A stretch of 64,000 nucleotides of DNA, taken from the NCBI RefSeq assembly GCF_963678635.1, contig NC_087069.1, forward strand, positions 30,670,776-30,734,775. Reading direction: 5' to 3'. The notes under the pieces were generated by a model. The model worked only from the letters and a program-made list of their open reading frames with translations. It ran no database searches and had not been told where the DNA came from. This document shows, piece by piece, positions 10,330 through 20,193 of this stretch. A program made the position numbers and the translations under genes. The stretch's first letter is position 1; each line of letters starts with the position of its first letter. This DNA comes from Symsagittifera roscoffensis (Eukaryota; Xenacoelomorpha; Acoela; Convolutidae).

Positions 10330-11878
10330 GTTTTCACCATAGAAACACCTGGAAGCTTGGATTTAATGGATCTCCAAGAGCACCAAATATCAGATGATCT
10401 ATATCTCTCTAAAGAGGAAATACTACAGGAATTTGCAGAGTTAGACACCACATAATCGGTGGGAGCTGACAATGTTCACCCAAAGATTTTGAACGAGTGC
10501 CAATGTGAATTAGCTGAATTACTGTGTTCTTTAATAAAACTCCTGGGATAAGGGAGAAATACCCAAAGATTGCAAATTCGCAAATATAACAGCAATAAGA
10601 AGACGCAAAAAGTGACCAAAACAATTACAGACTATTAGACTCACATCAATTTGTTGCAAATTAATGAAAAAAGTAATAAGAAGACAACTGTTTGACTTTT
10701 TGAGACAAAACAACATCTTATCAGACAAAAAGTATGGTTTCTTACCAGGTCGATCAACGACTCTCCAGTTATTAAAAGCGCTTGACGACTGGACTGCAGA
10801 ACTTGACAAGGGTTATGAGGTAGACATAGTGTACATCGACTTGCAAAAAGCTTTTGATAGCGTTCCCAACAAAAGACTATTGAACACAATATCCAAGATG
10901 GGATCAAAGGGAAAATTTTAAATTTGATCACAGCAATCTTAACGGATTGGAGGCAACGGGTAGTGGTAAACGAAAGCTTTCCGGAGTGGGCACCAGTTGT
11001 CAGCGGAGTCCCACAAGGATCTGTCCTGGGAACAATACTTTTTTTGCTATACATCAACTCGATGAGGGGTGGCATTACATCCCCTATGCTTCTATACGCA
11101 GATGACACCAAATTTTTCAGATCAATTACTGATGAGACTCAAGAGGGAAAACTACAATTTGACCTGAATGAAATTTCCAATGGGCTAAAATCAGTTTAAT
11201 GAAGTTCAATCTGACTAAATGTCATACACTCACCCTAACGGCAAGAACGAAACAATCTGAACAGCACTATACCTTAAATGGCGGAAAACCACTACGCAAA
11301 GTTGAAGCAGAGAAAGATCTGGGAACGATCGTTGATTCAAGATTACAATACCGTGAGCACATCACCAGAAGACGAAAGTGGCAAACAGTATAGTCGCGAT
11401 AAACAGGAAAAGTTTCGTGAACCTGACCTCTGAAATTCTAACGAATCTGTACAAAGCCTTAGTAGGAACACATCTGGAATATGCAAATCAGGCATGGAAT
11501 CCATATCTTAAAAAAGACAAAACTACGATTAAAAATATTCAGCGACGCGCAACAAACTTATTCCAGGTATACGCAGATACAGCTACTCGAAACGACTTCA
11601 GATTTTGAAACTACCAATTTTCGAGTATAGACGCAAACGCGGGAGAATGATTGATGTCTTCAAAATTCTGAACGGTCTATAAAATACAGCAGCGACTGAA
11701 GGATTTAATACAATCAATGAAAGAGATAAAAGAAGAAACCCTTTCAAGATTGTGACCAAGAAGACCAGAACTACAGCTAGACAAAAATTCCTTACAGTTG
11801 CAGCCATGACGAAATGGACGTCCAAGAGAGAGCTGGTCGACAGAGGCCTGGGAGGCCTACAAATCAGAAGTTAACCTT
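10330..11878 (+). pseudogene. Reverse transcriptase of A2
   Basis: Broken into several frames. 10664-10921 has the fingers/palm entry GFLPGRST, DIVYIDLQKAFDSV; 10924-11199 has VSGVPQGSVLG and the catalytic YADD at 11095-11106, both intact; 11199-11608 has the KDLGTIVDS block and the thumb. Stops lie near 10329, 10455 and 10921. A ~110-bp deletion near 11807 removes the usual W-x-LP...K C-terminal motif that is still visible in A3. Palm residues are preserved, but the protein is not translatable. Confidence 0.8.
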
Positions 11879-12434
11879 TGAACCTGTAATTGGGTGCTGT
11901 CAGAGTACACTCAAAGAATAGTTTTTTGAGTTGTTGAACGTTCGAGGCACCGAAGATGCGTTACACGCTAGTCCTATTTATTAAGTTTATCACATCAATA
12001 AGGCTAAATGTGAAAGCTGATCGAAAGTAGTTTGTCTGATGGCCTAAAAACAGTAACATAGTACTGAGCGCTTAAGAGACCAAAAAAACAACTGGCTAGG
12101 TCAAGACTGTTAAAACGAGTAGTGTTAAAGCAACACGTGGTGAGATTGCTGTTCATGCAACAAGACTGAAAAAGTCAAAGGAAAAATTTTTTTTTACGTT
12201 CTAATACGCTATACAACTATTTTAGCCAAATTGTGGTCTTCGAAAACCAAGATTATGACAGCCTGAAAATATCTCTAACAAATACGTATTGGAAATTCTT
12301 CAACAGAAATTTTGCAGAAAACAACTTGTGTGTGTAGAGAAATCTTTGCTGGTGTGGAAACTTCAACCCGCCGGGAAAAATTACGAACTTATAAACGAGG
12401 GTTCAAAACCCATGGAGAAATCGTAAAGCCTACC
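11879..12434. other. 3' UTR of A2
   Basis: No gene. Contains a segment (about 11880-11920) resembling the 165-bp satellite monomer at 4190-4230 and 4490-4525, then a terminal hairpin GGGTT-CAA-AACCC at 12399-12411, followed by catggagaaa and the CTA tail. The same sequence occurs in A2' and A3. Confidence 0.7.
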
Positions 12435-12450
12435 CTACTACTACTACTAC
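12435..12450. repeat. (CTA)n tail of A2
   Basis: About five CTA units immediately before TGACGTCA. Confidence 0.9.
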
Positions 12451-12458
12451 TGACGTCA
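12451..12458. promoter_or_regulatory. CRE-like palindrome upstream of exon 1, copy a
   Basis: A perfect TGACGTCA, the consensus CREB/ATF binding site, 27 bases upstream of the exon 1 ATG. Conserved in all three copies. Binding is inferred, not shown. Confidence 0.5.
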
Positions 12459-12485
12459 AATTTTTCTGCGCTCCGCCACTGTGTA

Positions 12486-12584
12486 ATGTCGGACGAACCT
12501 TACATTTCAGATTTATTGATTGATTCTGCTGAATTGAGCCCTGCTTTTAATGGCTATCGCCGCCACAAGTCTAGAGCTCAGCAG
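12486..12584 (+). CDS. First coding exon of a duplicated host gene, copy a
   Basis: A 33-codon open segment starting MSDEPYISDLLID and ending AQQ, followed directly by a strong donor, CAG|GTGAGT. Codon-ending phase is 0. Copy b at 16020 encodes the same residues. In this copy intron 1 is cut after ~70 bp by the tandem-duplication junction, so no exon 2 follows in place. I do not recognise the protein family. The conserved CRE-like site, ATG and donor are what support a host promoter-plus-exon rather than transposon sequence. Confidence 0.5.
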
Positions 12585-12672
12585 GTGAGTTGGAAATAAA
12601 CCTCTGCATGAATTAGAGTTAGCATTTCGACAGATTTTTTGCTCCAAATGCTTGAGAACATTTTGAGCTCTG

Positions 12673-13875
12673 GTTCGGGAATGTAGACACAATAACTCCT
12701 GATAATTTCATTGAACTACAAGTACTACTACAACAAGCAAATATGTTACCACACTTCATTGCCCTAAATGAAGCGAAACCCAAGAATTCTGTAATCATGT
12801 GGAACCCAATTTGGCACAAACTCGACTGCTACAATTTAAAACAAAAAAAAATGAATCCGAACGAGAATAGGAGAGGCATATTGTTTTATACTCGAAAAGA
12901 GACATCGACTACAAGGAAACCAACGATGAATCTGGATTTGAGGAACTGCAAGTATACAATCTACTGCTAACAAAGAGAATAGTTGTGATAGCTTTAACCT
13001 ATCGGAGCCCATCATCTACCCCCAAAAACAACTACAACCTTAACAACTTCTTAAGAAGCATTAGATCCAACCGTTCTAGATACATTGTACTAGGAGACAT
13101 AAAACACAGAGATGTAGATTGGCAATATATCAGCACGAATCATGACGAGAACAGCAAGGAACACCAAATTATTGATGCGGTAAAAGATTCTTATCTCGAT
13201 CAACACTTTGATAGACCAACGCGTGTGACCAAAAACAACGAACCATCACTACTAGATCTCATGCTAGCCGACAAAATCCCGGAACCAACTAGCATAGAAT
13301 ACATCTCCCCGCTGGGTAAGGGTGATCACACACTAATCCAAGCAAAATTTGATCTCGGGACAACAAAGCGATGTAAAGAGAGACTGAATTTCAACAAAGG
13401 GAGCTACGTGGAACTCCGATCAGGGTTAAACACCAACATAGTGTATGAAGAATTGCAAAGACTAGAGCAAAACTGGGGAAAAATTAAAAGCACTCTTGAT
13501 TGTGCTGTTAAGAAGTTCATCCCTAAAATTAAAATTTGTATAAATCATAACAAAAAGCCAATGAGACCCAAAGTGAGAGATGCAGTTCGTGAAAAAGAAA
13601 AAATTTGGAGAGATGTCAGGAGAGATAAAACACAAGAAAACTATGGAAAACACTCGAAGGCTCGAAACAAAGTCAGGAAACTGACAAGGAACTGTGTTCA
13701 AATACACGAAGAAGATATATCAAAAAGCATAAAACATCAGCCTAAAAAATTTTGGAATTATGTCAACAAAAACATTAAATCCACTGGGACGATACCTGCA
13801 CTCAAAATTAGCGATGATAATTTGGCAAAGACCAACAAGGAGAAAGCGACTGCCCTGTTTGATTTCTTCAAATGA
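12673..13875 (+). pseudogene. APE-type endonuclease and linker of A2'
   Basis: Same architecture and same frameshift as at 9130-10329, with a 296-codon frame at 12985-13875. One substitution changes GDIN to GDIK at about 13100, replacing the Asn of the catalytic GDxN block, so this copy has lost an active-site residue that A2 still has. Confidence 0.8.
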
Positions 13876-15412
13876 GTTTTCACCATAGAAACACCTGGCA
13901 GCTTGGATTTAATGGATCTCCAAGAGCACCAAATATCAGATGATCTATATCTCTCTAAAGAGGAAATACTACAGGAATTTGCAGAGTTAGACACCACATA
14001 ATCGGTGGGAGCTGACAATGTTCACCCAAAGATTTTGAACGAGTGCCAATGTGAATTAGCTGAATTACTGTGTTCTTTAATAAAACTCCTGGGATAAGGG
14101 AGAAATACCCAAAGATTGCAAATTCGCAAATATAACAGCAATAAGAAGACGCAAAAAGTGACCAAAACAATTACAGACTATTAGACTCACATCAATTTGT
14201 TGCAAATTAATGAAAAAAGTAATAAGAAGACTTTTTGAGACAAAACAACATTTATCAGACAAAAAGTATGGTTTCTTACCAGGTCGATCAACGACTCTCC
14301 AGTTATTAAAAGCGCTTGACGACTGGACTGCAGAACTTGACAAGGGTTATGAGGTAGACATAGTGTACATCGACTTGCAAAAAGCTTTTGATAGCGTTCC
14401 CAACAAAAGACTATTGAACACAATATCCAAGATGGGATCAAAGGGAAAATTTTAAATTTGATCACAGCAATCTTAACGGATTGGAGGCAACGGGTAGTGG
14501 TAAACGAAAGCTTTCCGGAGTGGGCACCAGTTGTCAGCGGAGTCCCACAAGGATCTGTCCTGGGAACAATACTTTTTTTGCTATACATCAACTCGATGAG
14601 GGGTGGCATTACATCCCCTATGCTTCTATACGCAGATGACACCAAATTTTTCAGATCAATTACTGATGAGACTCAAGAGGGAAAACTACAATTTGACCTG
14701 AATGAAATTTCCAATGGGCTAAAATCAGTTTAATGAAGTTCAATCTGACTAAATGTCATACACTCACCCTAACGGCAAGAACGAAACAATCTGAACAGAA
14801 CTATACCTTAAATGGCGGAAAACCACTACGCAAAGTTGAAGCACAGAAAGATCTGGGAAAGATCGTTGATTCAAGATTACAATACCGTGAGCACATCACC
14901 AGAAGACGAAAGTGGCAAACAGTATAGTCGCGATAAACAGGAAAAGTTTCGTGAACCTGACCTCTGAAATTCTAACGAATCTGTACAAAGCCTTAGTAGG
15001 AACACATCTGGAATATGCAAATCAGGCATGGAATCCATATCTTAAAAAAGACAAAACTACGATTAAAAATATTCAGCGACGCGCAACAAACTTATTCCAG
15101 GTATACGCAGATACAGCTACTCGAAACGACTTCAGATTTTGAAACTACCAATTTTCGAGTATAGACGCAAACGCGGGAGAATGATTGATGTCTTCAAAAT
15201 TCTGAACGGTCTATAAAATACAGCAGCGACTGAAGGATTTAATACAATCAATGAAAGAGATAAAAGAAGAAACCCTTTCAAGATTGTGACCAAGAAGACC
15301 AGAACTACAGCTAGACAAAAATTCCTTACAGTTGCAGCCATGACGAAATGGACGTACAAGAGAGAGCTGGTCGACAGAGGCCTGGGAGGCCTACAAATCA
15401 GAAGTTAACCTT
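13876..15412 (+). pseudogene. Reverse transcriptase of A2'
   Basis: Duplicate of the A2 enzyme with the same stops. The 12-bp deletion near 14230 shortens the segment before GFLPGRST. VSGVPQGSVLG and YADD (14629-14640) are retained. The end of the ORF is deleted as in A2. Confidence 0.8.
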
Positions 15413-15984
15413 TGAACCTGTAATTGGGTGCTGTCAGAGTACACTCAAAGAATAGTTTTTTGAGTTGTTGAAAGTTCGAGGCACCGAAGATGAGTTACAC
15501 GCTAGTCCTATTTATTAAGTTTATCACATCAATAAGGCTAAATGTGAAAGCTGATCGAAAGTAGTTTGTCTGATGGCCTAAAAACAGTAACATAGTACTG
15601 AGCGCTTAAGAGACCAAAAAAACAACTGGCTAGGTCAAGACTGTTAAAACGAGTAGTGTTAAAGCAACACGTGGTGAGATTGCTGTTCATGCAACAAGAC
15701 TGAAAAAGTCAAAGGAAAAATTTTTATTTACGTTCTAATACGCTATACAACTATTTTAGCCAAATTGTGGACTTCGAAAACCAAGATTATGACAGCCTGA
15801 AAATATCTCTAACAAATACGTATTGGAAATTCTTCAACAGAAATTTTGCAGAAAACAACTTGTGTGTGTAGAGAAATCTTTGCTGGTGTGGAAACTTCAA
15901 CCCGCCGGGAAAAATTACGAACTTATAAACGAGGGTTCAAAACCCATGGAGAAATCGTAAAGCCTACCCTACTACTACTTCTAC

Positions 15985-15992
15985 TGACGTCA
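15985..15992. promoter_or_regulatory. CRE-like palindrome upstream of exon 1, copy b
   Basis: TGACGTCA directly after the CTA tail of A2', 27 bases before the exon 1b ATG. Confidence 0.5.
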
Positions 15993-16019
15993 AATTTTTC
16001 TGCGCTCCGCCACTGTGTA

Positions 16020-16118
16020 ATGTCGGACGAACCTTACATTTCAGATTTATTGATTGATTCTGCTGAATTGAGCCCTGCTTTTAATGGCTATCGCCGCCAC
16101 AAGTCTAGAGCTCAGCAG
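16020..16118 (+). CDS. First coding exon of the duplicated host gene, copy b
   Basis: An intact 33-codon exon identical in translation to copy a, with the CAG|GTGAGT donor at 16118/16119. Unlike copy a it is followed by a complete intron 1 (16119-16713) and an exon 2. That exon 2 is frameshifted, so this copy probably does not give a full protein. It is the better of the two places where the exon 1 reading frame can be compared with the nonsense-containing copy c. Confidence 0.5.
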
Positions 16119-16713
16119 GTGAGTTGGAAATAAACCTCTGCATGAATTAGAATTAGCATTTCGACAGATTTTTTGCTCCAAATGCTTGACAATTTAGTGC
16201 TAACGTGAAGAGTTGAGTAGACGAGGTTGAATTATAAGTTATCGAACTTAAACTGGTATTTGACAAACATGAACTGAAAGTACAAAATATTCGGTAAAAA
16301 ATCACATGGTGAGAGAAAGAAAGCACAAAATGTGTAGTGAAATGTCACGTGATGAGTATGTTTGTTAGTCGTTGTAAATTTTTGGAACACTCATGTCAGA
16401 TCAAAACGACAGAAGGCATTGAGACTGAATCGCGTCATCAGATGATGATTCATGAAAAAAGACCGAGAAGTTCTTTCATCGCGTTGAGGAATCCGTCAAC
16501 AAGTTGATCCGTCTTGCTGTAGGCATCTTCGTTCCTCTCGAGTCTTCCCAGAGAAGAGTCAAGGAATTTCTTTTAAAGAGAACTGTGTCAACTTTTGATC
16601 AACTGAACTCTTGTTCATGGTGCTTGAAGTGCACTGCATTTTTTTTTTTGCCTTAATTTACTCAGGAGAATTAATTCTTTCATTATTATGATTATTATTG
16701 TGTTACAAGTGAG
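16119..16713. other. Intron 1, copy b
   Basis: Homologous to 26721-27316 throughout, with scattered substitutions and small indels. Begins GTGAGT and ends in gtgag before the exon. No separate gene seen; short open frames are not conserved between the two copies. Confidence 0.5.
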
Positions 16714-16942
16714 TCGTCCAATCCTGATGGTGAGCGGCAAAGTGATGCGAGCAATAAGAAAAGGTGTAACGGTATACGCCGACAATACAGGTAGCGATAG
16801 CAGCACTACAGGTACTGCTGCCGTCGCTACACATGAAACAACGACAATAGCGACGGGTGGCAAGAAAAATTCAATAGAACCATCACCGCACTCATCCAGA
16901 CTGCTCTCTCAGAAAGAGTCAGATCTCTACTTTGCCAACAAT
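16714..16942 (+). pseudogene. Host exon 2, copy b, frameshifted
   Basis: Homologous to the 204-bp exon 2 at 27317-27520 but 25 bp longer: a 27-bp in-frame insertion (a GSDSS-type segment) and two fewer A in an A-run near 16757-16762. The A-run change moves the reading frame, so the start frame reaches TAG soon after while the downstream half (VATHETTT, QKESDLYFAN) stays open in another frame. Donor GTTAGT follows at 16943. Shortly after, at about 16961, the sequence jumps into B3. Confidence 0.45.
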
Positions 16943-16961
16943 GTTAGTGTCTACCCCTGTG

Positions 16962-17250
16962 ATGCTATGGATCAAGCAAGTATGTCACAAATGAACTTGA
17001 GACTATTCAAAAAAGAGTCATCAAATGGATTTTTCCTGGAACATTGGCATTCAAAGAAACAATTGCTCAATTGCAAATTTACCGCTTCCTATGTATATAC
17101 AGATAAATAATATTTTGCTGCTTTCAAAAATTGAATACAACGATATGCATGTGAAAATTGGGTGCGATTGTGCGGCGATCAACTGCCGCAGCAATACGTG
17201 AAGGGGCCAGGACCCCATGTGGAAACACAGAAGCCATCCTACTACTACTG

Positions 17251-17300
<50 letters not shown>
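16962..17300 (+). mobile_element. Family B 3' fragment, copy B3
   Basis: Starts in the middle of the RT thumb (tatggatcaagcaag) right after intron 2 sequence of host copy b, so its left end is a rearrangement breakpoint and not an insertion end. About 350 bp between atgcat (near 17149) and gtgaaaattgggtgcg is missing relative to B1/B2. Ends with the GGGGCC hairpin and (TAC)n. Confidence 0.8.
17240..17300. repeat. (TAC)n tail of B3
   Basis: About 20 units with one TGC interruption. Element A3 begins directly after. Confidence 0.95.
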
Positions 17301-17301
<1 letters not shown>

Positions 17302-17495
17302 AAAAACTTGAATGAAAAACTTTGGAAATTTTGTAACTACGAACCCTGTAATTGTGATAAACTTATTAGATAGATTTGTCCATTTCAACTTCACATACCG
17401 TTAATTTCAGATAAATTGAGCTAGAGGACCGAATCGAACACATTAATAACAAGTCTCACGCCTATATCTTCGTGGGTGAAGAGTGTTGACTGTTA

Positions 17496-18180
17496 ATGGT
17501 TGTTATAATCGGAGCCAGCTCCCTGAAAGCAGCAACCGAAGTAGCCCCTAACGATTTGAAGAGATTGTTATCGCGCATCAGCTTTGCACCGAAAGGATTG
17601 AGTCTCAACCCCAACTCTATCCACAAAGTTTTGAACCTTGGCTCTCTCTTAGAAAATGGAAAACTACGTAAAGCAAGAGACATCATCCTTTGGCACAACG
17701 TGTTAAACAACACAATTGACAAACACAGACTGAACGCTCAGAAAGCAGAAAAAGTCCCGAATCTGATCAATACGCTCAGTAAACATACCTGGCGAATTAA
17801 GGCGATTATTTATTGCCAAAGAGAAAACGCGAAACATATTTTTGCAGAATTGAGAACATTGAATACTCTAGTAATACCAGCAGGAAAGAAACTAATTTCA
17901 AGTCGCAAACTGAAAGAGTGGTGGTACCAATCAGACCTCAGGAAAACACATCCCTCAACGAACTTGGAAATAAAGTTTTTGGAAACGATTCTTCAGCGGT
18001 TCACAAACCTTGAATCACTCGTCAAGAAATATCGTCCACCGCTCAAAAAAAGATAATCAAAGAAGAGAAGCGAAAGAAAAACCAAGAGAAGCAGGCCTCA
18101 AAAGAAGAATAAGAAGAAAACAAAGAAGAGAAGCGAAAGAAAGACCAAGAGAAGCAGGCCTCAAAATTAGAATAAGAAGA
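17496..18180 (+). pseudogene. SGNH-like ORF with basic tail (A3)
   Basis: The cleanest copy of this ORF: 186 codons (17496-18056) beginning VVIIGASSLKAA, with DIILWHNVLNN, IYCQREN, LRKTHPS and the LVKKYR end. A TAA at about 18054, where A1 has GCAA, truncates it just before the K/R-rich tail, which is still readable to ~18170. Start: ATG 17496 follows a ~195-bp leader shared with A1. Esterase function is a tentative inference from G-x-S, N and D...H positions. Alternatively this is a CR1-specific N-terminal domain of unknown fold. Confidence 0.5.
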
Positions 18181-18283
18181 TGAACAACAAAAAGTAAGGT
18201 TAGATTATCTTTTTTATAGATTTTACTCTAGTAGCTACCTGGAACTTAGTTGTTTTGGAGCGGTCCAGGTGAAGTCTGTTAAA

Positions 18284-19274
18284 ATGAGTAACCGTACCAG
18301 GAGAAATGTAAACAAATCACAGGCCGATGATGCCTGGATTTGTGTTGGTTGTAAAAAAGAATTCGGAGATCCAAAGGATCATGTAATGGAACGCGATAAT
18401 TGCGCGAAACATTTATGTGCAAAATGGATAAAAATGCCATCGGAAGTTTACGATTTCATGTCTAAAACAAGGGCATATGGTGTTGAGACACATATACACC
18501 CGAAGTAAAAAGCCTAATTAAGGGTGCAACCGCTCCAAAAATGAATCCGGAGATAACTAAATTGAGGAACGACCTGGATAAGACGGTTAATTCCGTGAAG
18601 AGTCTAATGGAGGACTTCTACTACTTCATGAATGGAACGGAAGCCAACTCACAGCCAACAATGGGATCAAGCACAGTGAAAGATAATGCCTGGAAAGCAG
18701 AGCCTCAGGTCACCAAACCATTGAAGACATAGATTTGGAAGCTGGAGCAGAACAAAAACGGGAAGAAGACGACGACTTAAGAAGGGAAAAAAATCTCATT
18801 ATACACAAAGCCTCGGAAAGCCAGTCAAGCGACTCAAAAGAACGTTATGATGAAGACATGTCAATAATCCAGCAACTATGCTCTAGCATAGAAATTGAAC
18901 CAACTAAAGTTAAAAACTGTACTCTACTAGGCAAAACCCCGGATCAAGAGAACAGAGCGAGGCCCCTCGCACTGATAATCACTCTAGACTCACCGGGGGA
19001 TGCGGAATTCATGATAAAAAACTTGACAAAACTGAAGTTTGCCGAAGACGAATTCAGACAACTAAGAGTCACTCCTGATAGGAGCATGAAAGAGAGAGAA
19101 AGTGTCCGTTTTCTAGTGCAACGGGCAAAAAACTTAACAGCAGAGGAACCCGGGAACTTCATGCACATTGTCAGAGGGAACAAAATCAACAGAGTTAAAA
19201 AAAGAGAGATAGAAAAATTGCAAAGAACAACGCCGGAAACAGAGAGCATTTTGAGCTCTGGTTCGGGAATGTAG
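18284..19274 (+). pseudogene. ORF1 of A3: PHD-like finger, coiled region, RRM-like domain
   Basis: ATG 18284 starts MSNRTRRN. A PHD-like finger follows: WICVGCKKEFGDPKDHV, DNCAKHLCAKW, KMPSEVYDF. One Cys is Arg and another Trp, and the final pair reads WC-stop-DTY after the shared frameshift. Then 18541-18732 (a helical region) and, after a 1-base loss near 18726, 18735-19274 with LRREKNLIIHKASE, VKNCTLLGKT, RPLALIITL and FMIKNLTKLK. That order fits the RRM-like domain of CR1/L1-type ORF1 proteins. A leftover upstream GTG (18269) is not the likely start. Confidence 0.7.
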
Positions 19275-20193
19275 AAACATTAACTCCTGATAAAATCATT
19301 GAACTACAAGTACTACTACAACAAGCAAATATGTTACCACACTTCATTGCCCTATATGAAGCGAAACCCAAGAATTCTGTAATGCTGTGGAACCCAATTT
19401 GGCACAAAATTGACTGCTCAATTTAAAACAAAAAAAGATAAATCCGAACGAAAAGGGGAGAGGCATGTTGTTTTATATTCAAAAAGACATCGATTACAAG
19501 GAAACCAACAATGAATCTGGATTTGAGGAACTGCAAGTATACAATCTACTGCTAACAAAGAGAGAAGTTGTGATAGCTTCAACCTATCGGAGCCCATCAT
19601 CTACCCCCGACAACAACTACAACCTAAACTACTTCTTTAGAAGCTTTAGATCCAACCGTTCTGGATACATTGTACTAGGAGACATAAATCACAGAGATGT
19701 AGATTGGCAATATATCAGGACGAATCATGACAAGAACAGCAAGGAACAGCAAATTTTTGAAGCGGTAAAAGATTCTTATCTCGATCAACACTTTGATAGA
19801 CCAACGCGTGTGACCAAAAACAACGAACCATCGCTACTAGATCTCATGCTAGCCGACAAAACCCTGGAACCAACTAGCATAGAATACATCTCCCTGCTGG
19901 GTAAGGGTGATCACACTCTAATCCAAGCAAAATTTGATCTCGGGACAACAAAGCGATGTAAAGAGAGACTGAATTACAACAAAGGGAAGTACGTGGAACT
20001 CCGATCAGAGTTAAACACCAACATAATGTATGAAAAATCGCAAACACTAGAGCAAAACTGGGAAAAAATTAAAAGCACTCTTGATTGTGCTGTTAAGAAG
20101 TTCATCCCTAAAAATTTAATTCGTACAAATCATAACAAAAAGCCAATGAGACCCGAAGTGAGAGATGCAGTTCGTGAAAAACAAAAAATTTAG
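19262..20193 (+). pseudogene. APE-type endonuclease of A3
   Basis: The N-terminal part (NVETLTP..., YEAKPKN, LWNPIWH) is readable before 19465 in a frame interrupted by TAA near 19425. 19465-20193 is a 242-codon open frame with RGMLFYIQKDI, TYRSPSS, GDINHRDVDW, SLLDLML and GDHTLI. The frame ends at 20193 with a TAG in the basic linker. All active-site blocks are present across the two frames. Confidence 0.8.

Larger units (their letters stand above)
7686..12450 (+). mobile_element. CR1-like family A, copy A2 (5' deleted)
   Basis: Compared with A1 and A3, ~350 bp covering most of the leader and the start of the SGNH-like ORF is missing after about 7712. The rest is present: basic tail, ORF1 with the shared 165-bp deletion, endonuclease, RT, 3' UTR and a short (CTA)n tail. 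Relative to A3 it lacks ~110 bp at the very end of the RT ORF, near 11807. The part from 9108 on is duplicated in tandem at 12654. Confidence 0.8.
12654..15984 (+). mobile_element. Family A partial copy A2' (second unit of the tandem duplication)
   Basis: Lacks everything upstream of the end of ORF1 because it arose by tandem duplication and not by transposition. Otherwise it matches A2, including the ~110-bp deletion near the end of RT. Ends in a short CTA tail (15970-15984) abutting TGACGTCA of exon copy b. Confidence 0.85.
9108..16187. repeat. Recent 3.5-kb tandem duplication (9108-12653 and 12654-16187)
   Basis: The two units differ by only a few substitutions and one 12-bp deletion (near 14230). 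Offset is 3546 bp before and 3534 bp after that deletion. Each unit runs from the end of ORF1 of element A through the endonuclease, RT, 3' UTR, CTA tail, CRE-like site and host exon 1. The junction at 12653/12654 joins intron 1 sequence (atgcttg) to ORF1 sequence (gagaacatt) with only 1-2 bases of shared sequence. Confidence 0.92.

Noticed and set aside
10641-11111. Long minus-strand frames over the A2 RT (also 14187-14645)
   Set aside because: Shadows of the RT palm region on the other strand. Their conservation follows from the tandem duplication.
12312-12599. 95-codon ORF spanning the A 3' UTR, the CTA tail and exon 1
   Set aside because: It is exon 1 read upstream through element 3' UTR by chance. 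The meaningful part starts at the ATG at 12486, as shown by copy c, where the upstream sequence is different.
17158-17373. Poly-leucine and poly-tyrosine ORFs across the trinucleotide tails (also 626-811, 7492-7686)
   Set aside because: Translations of (TAC)n/(CTA)n microsatellites at element ends, not proteins.
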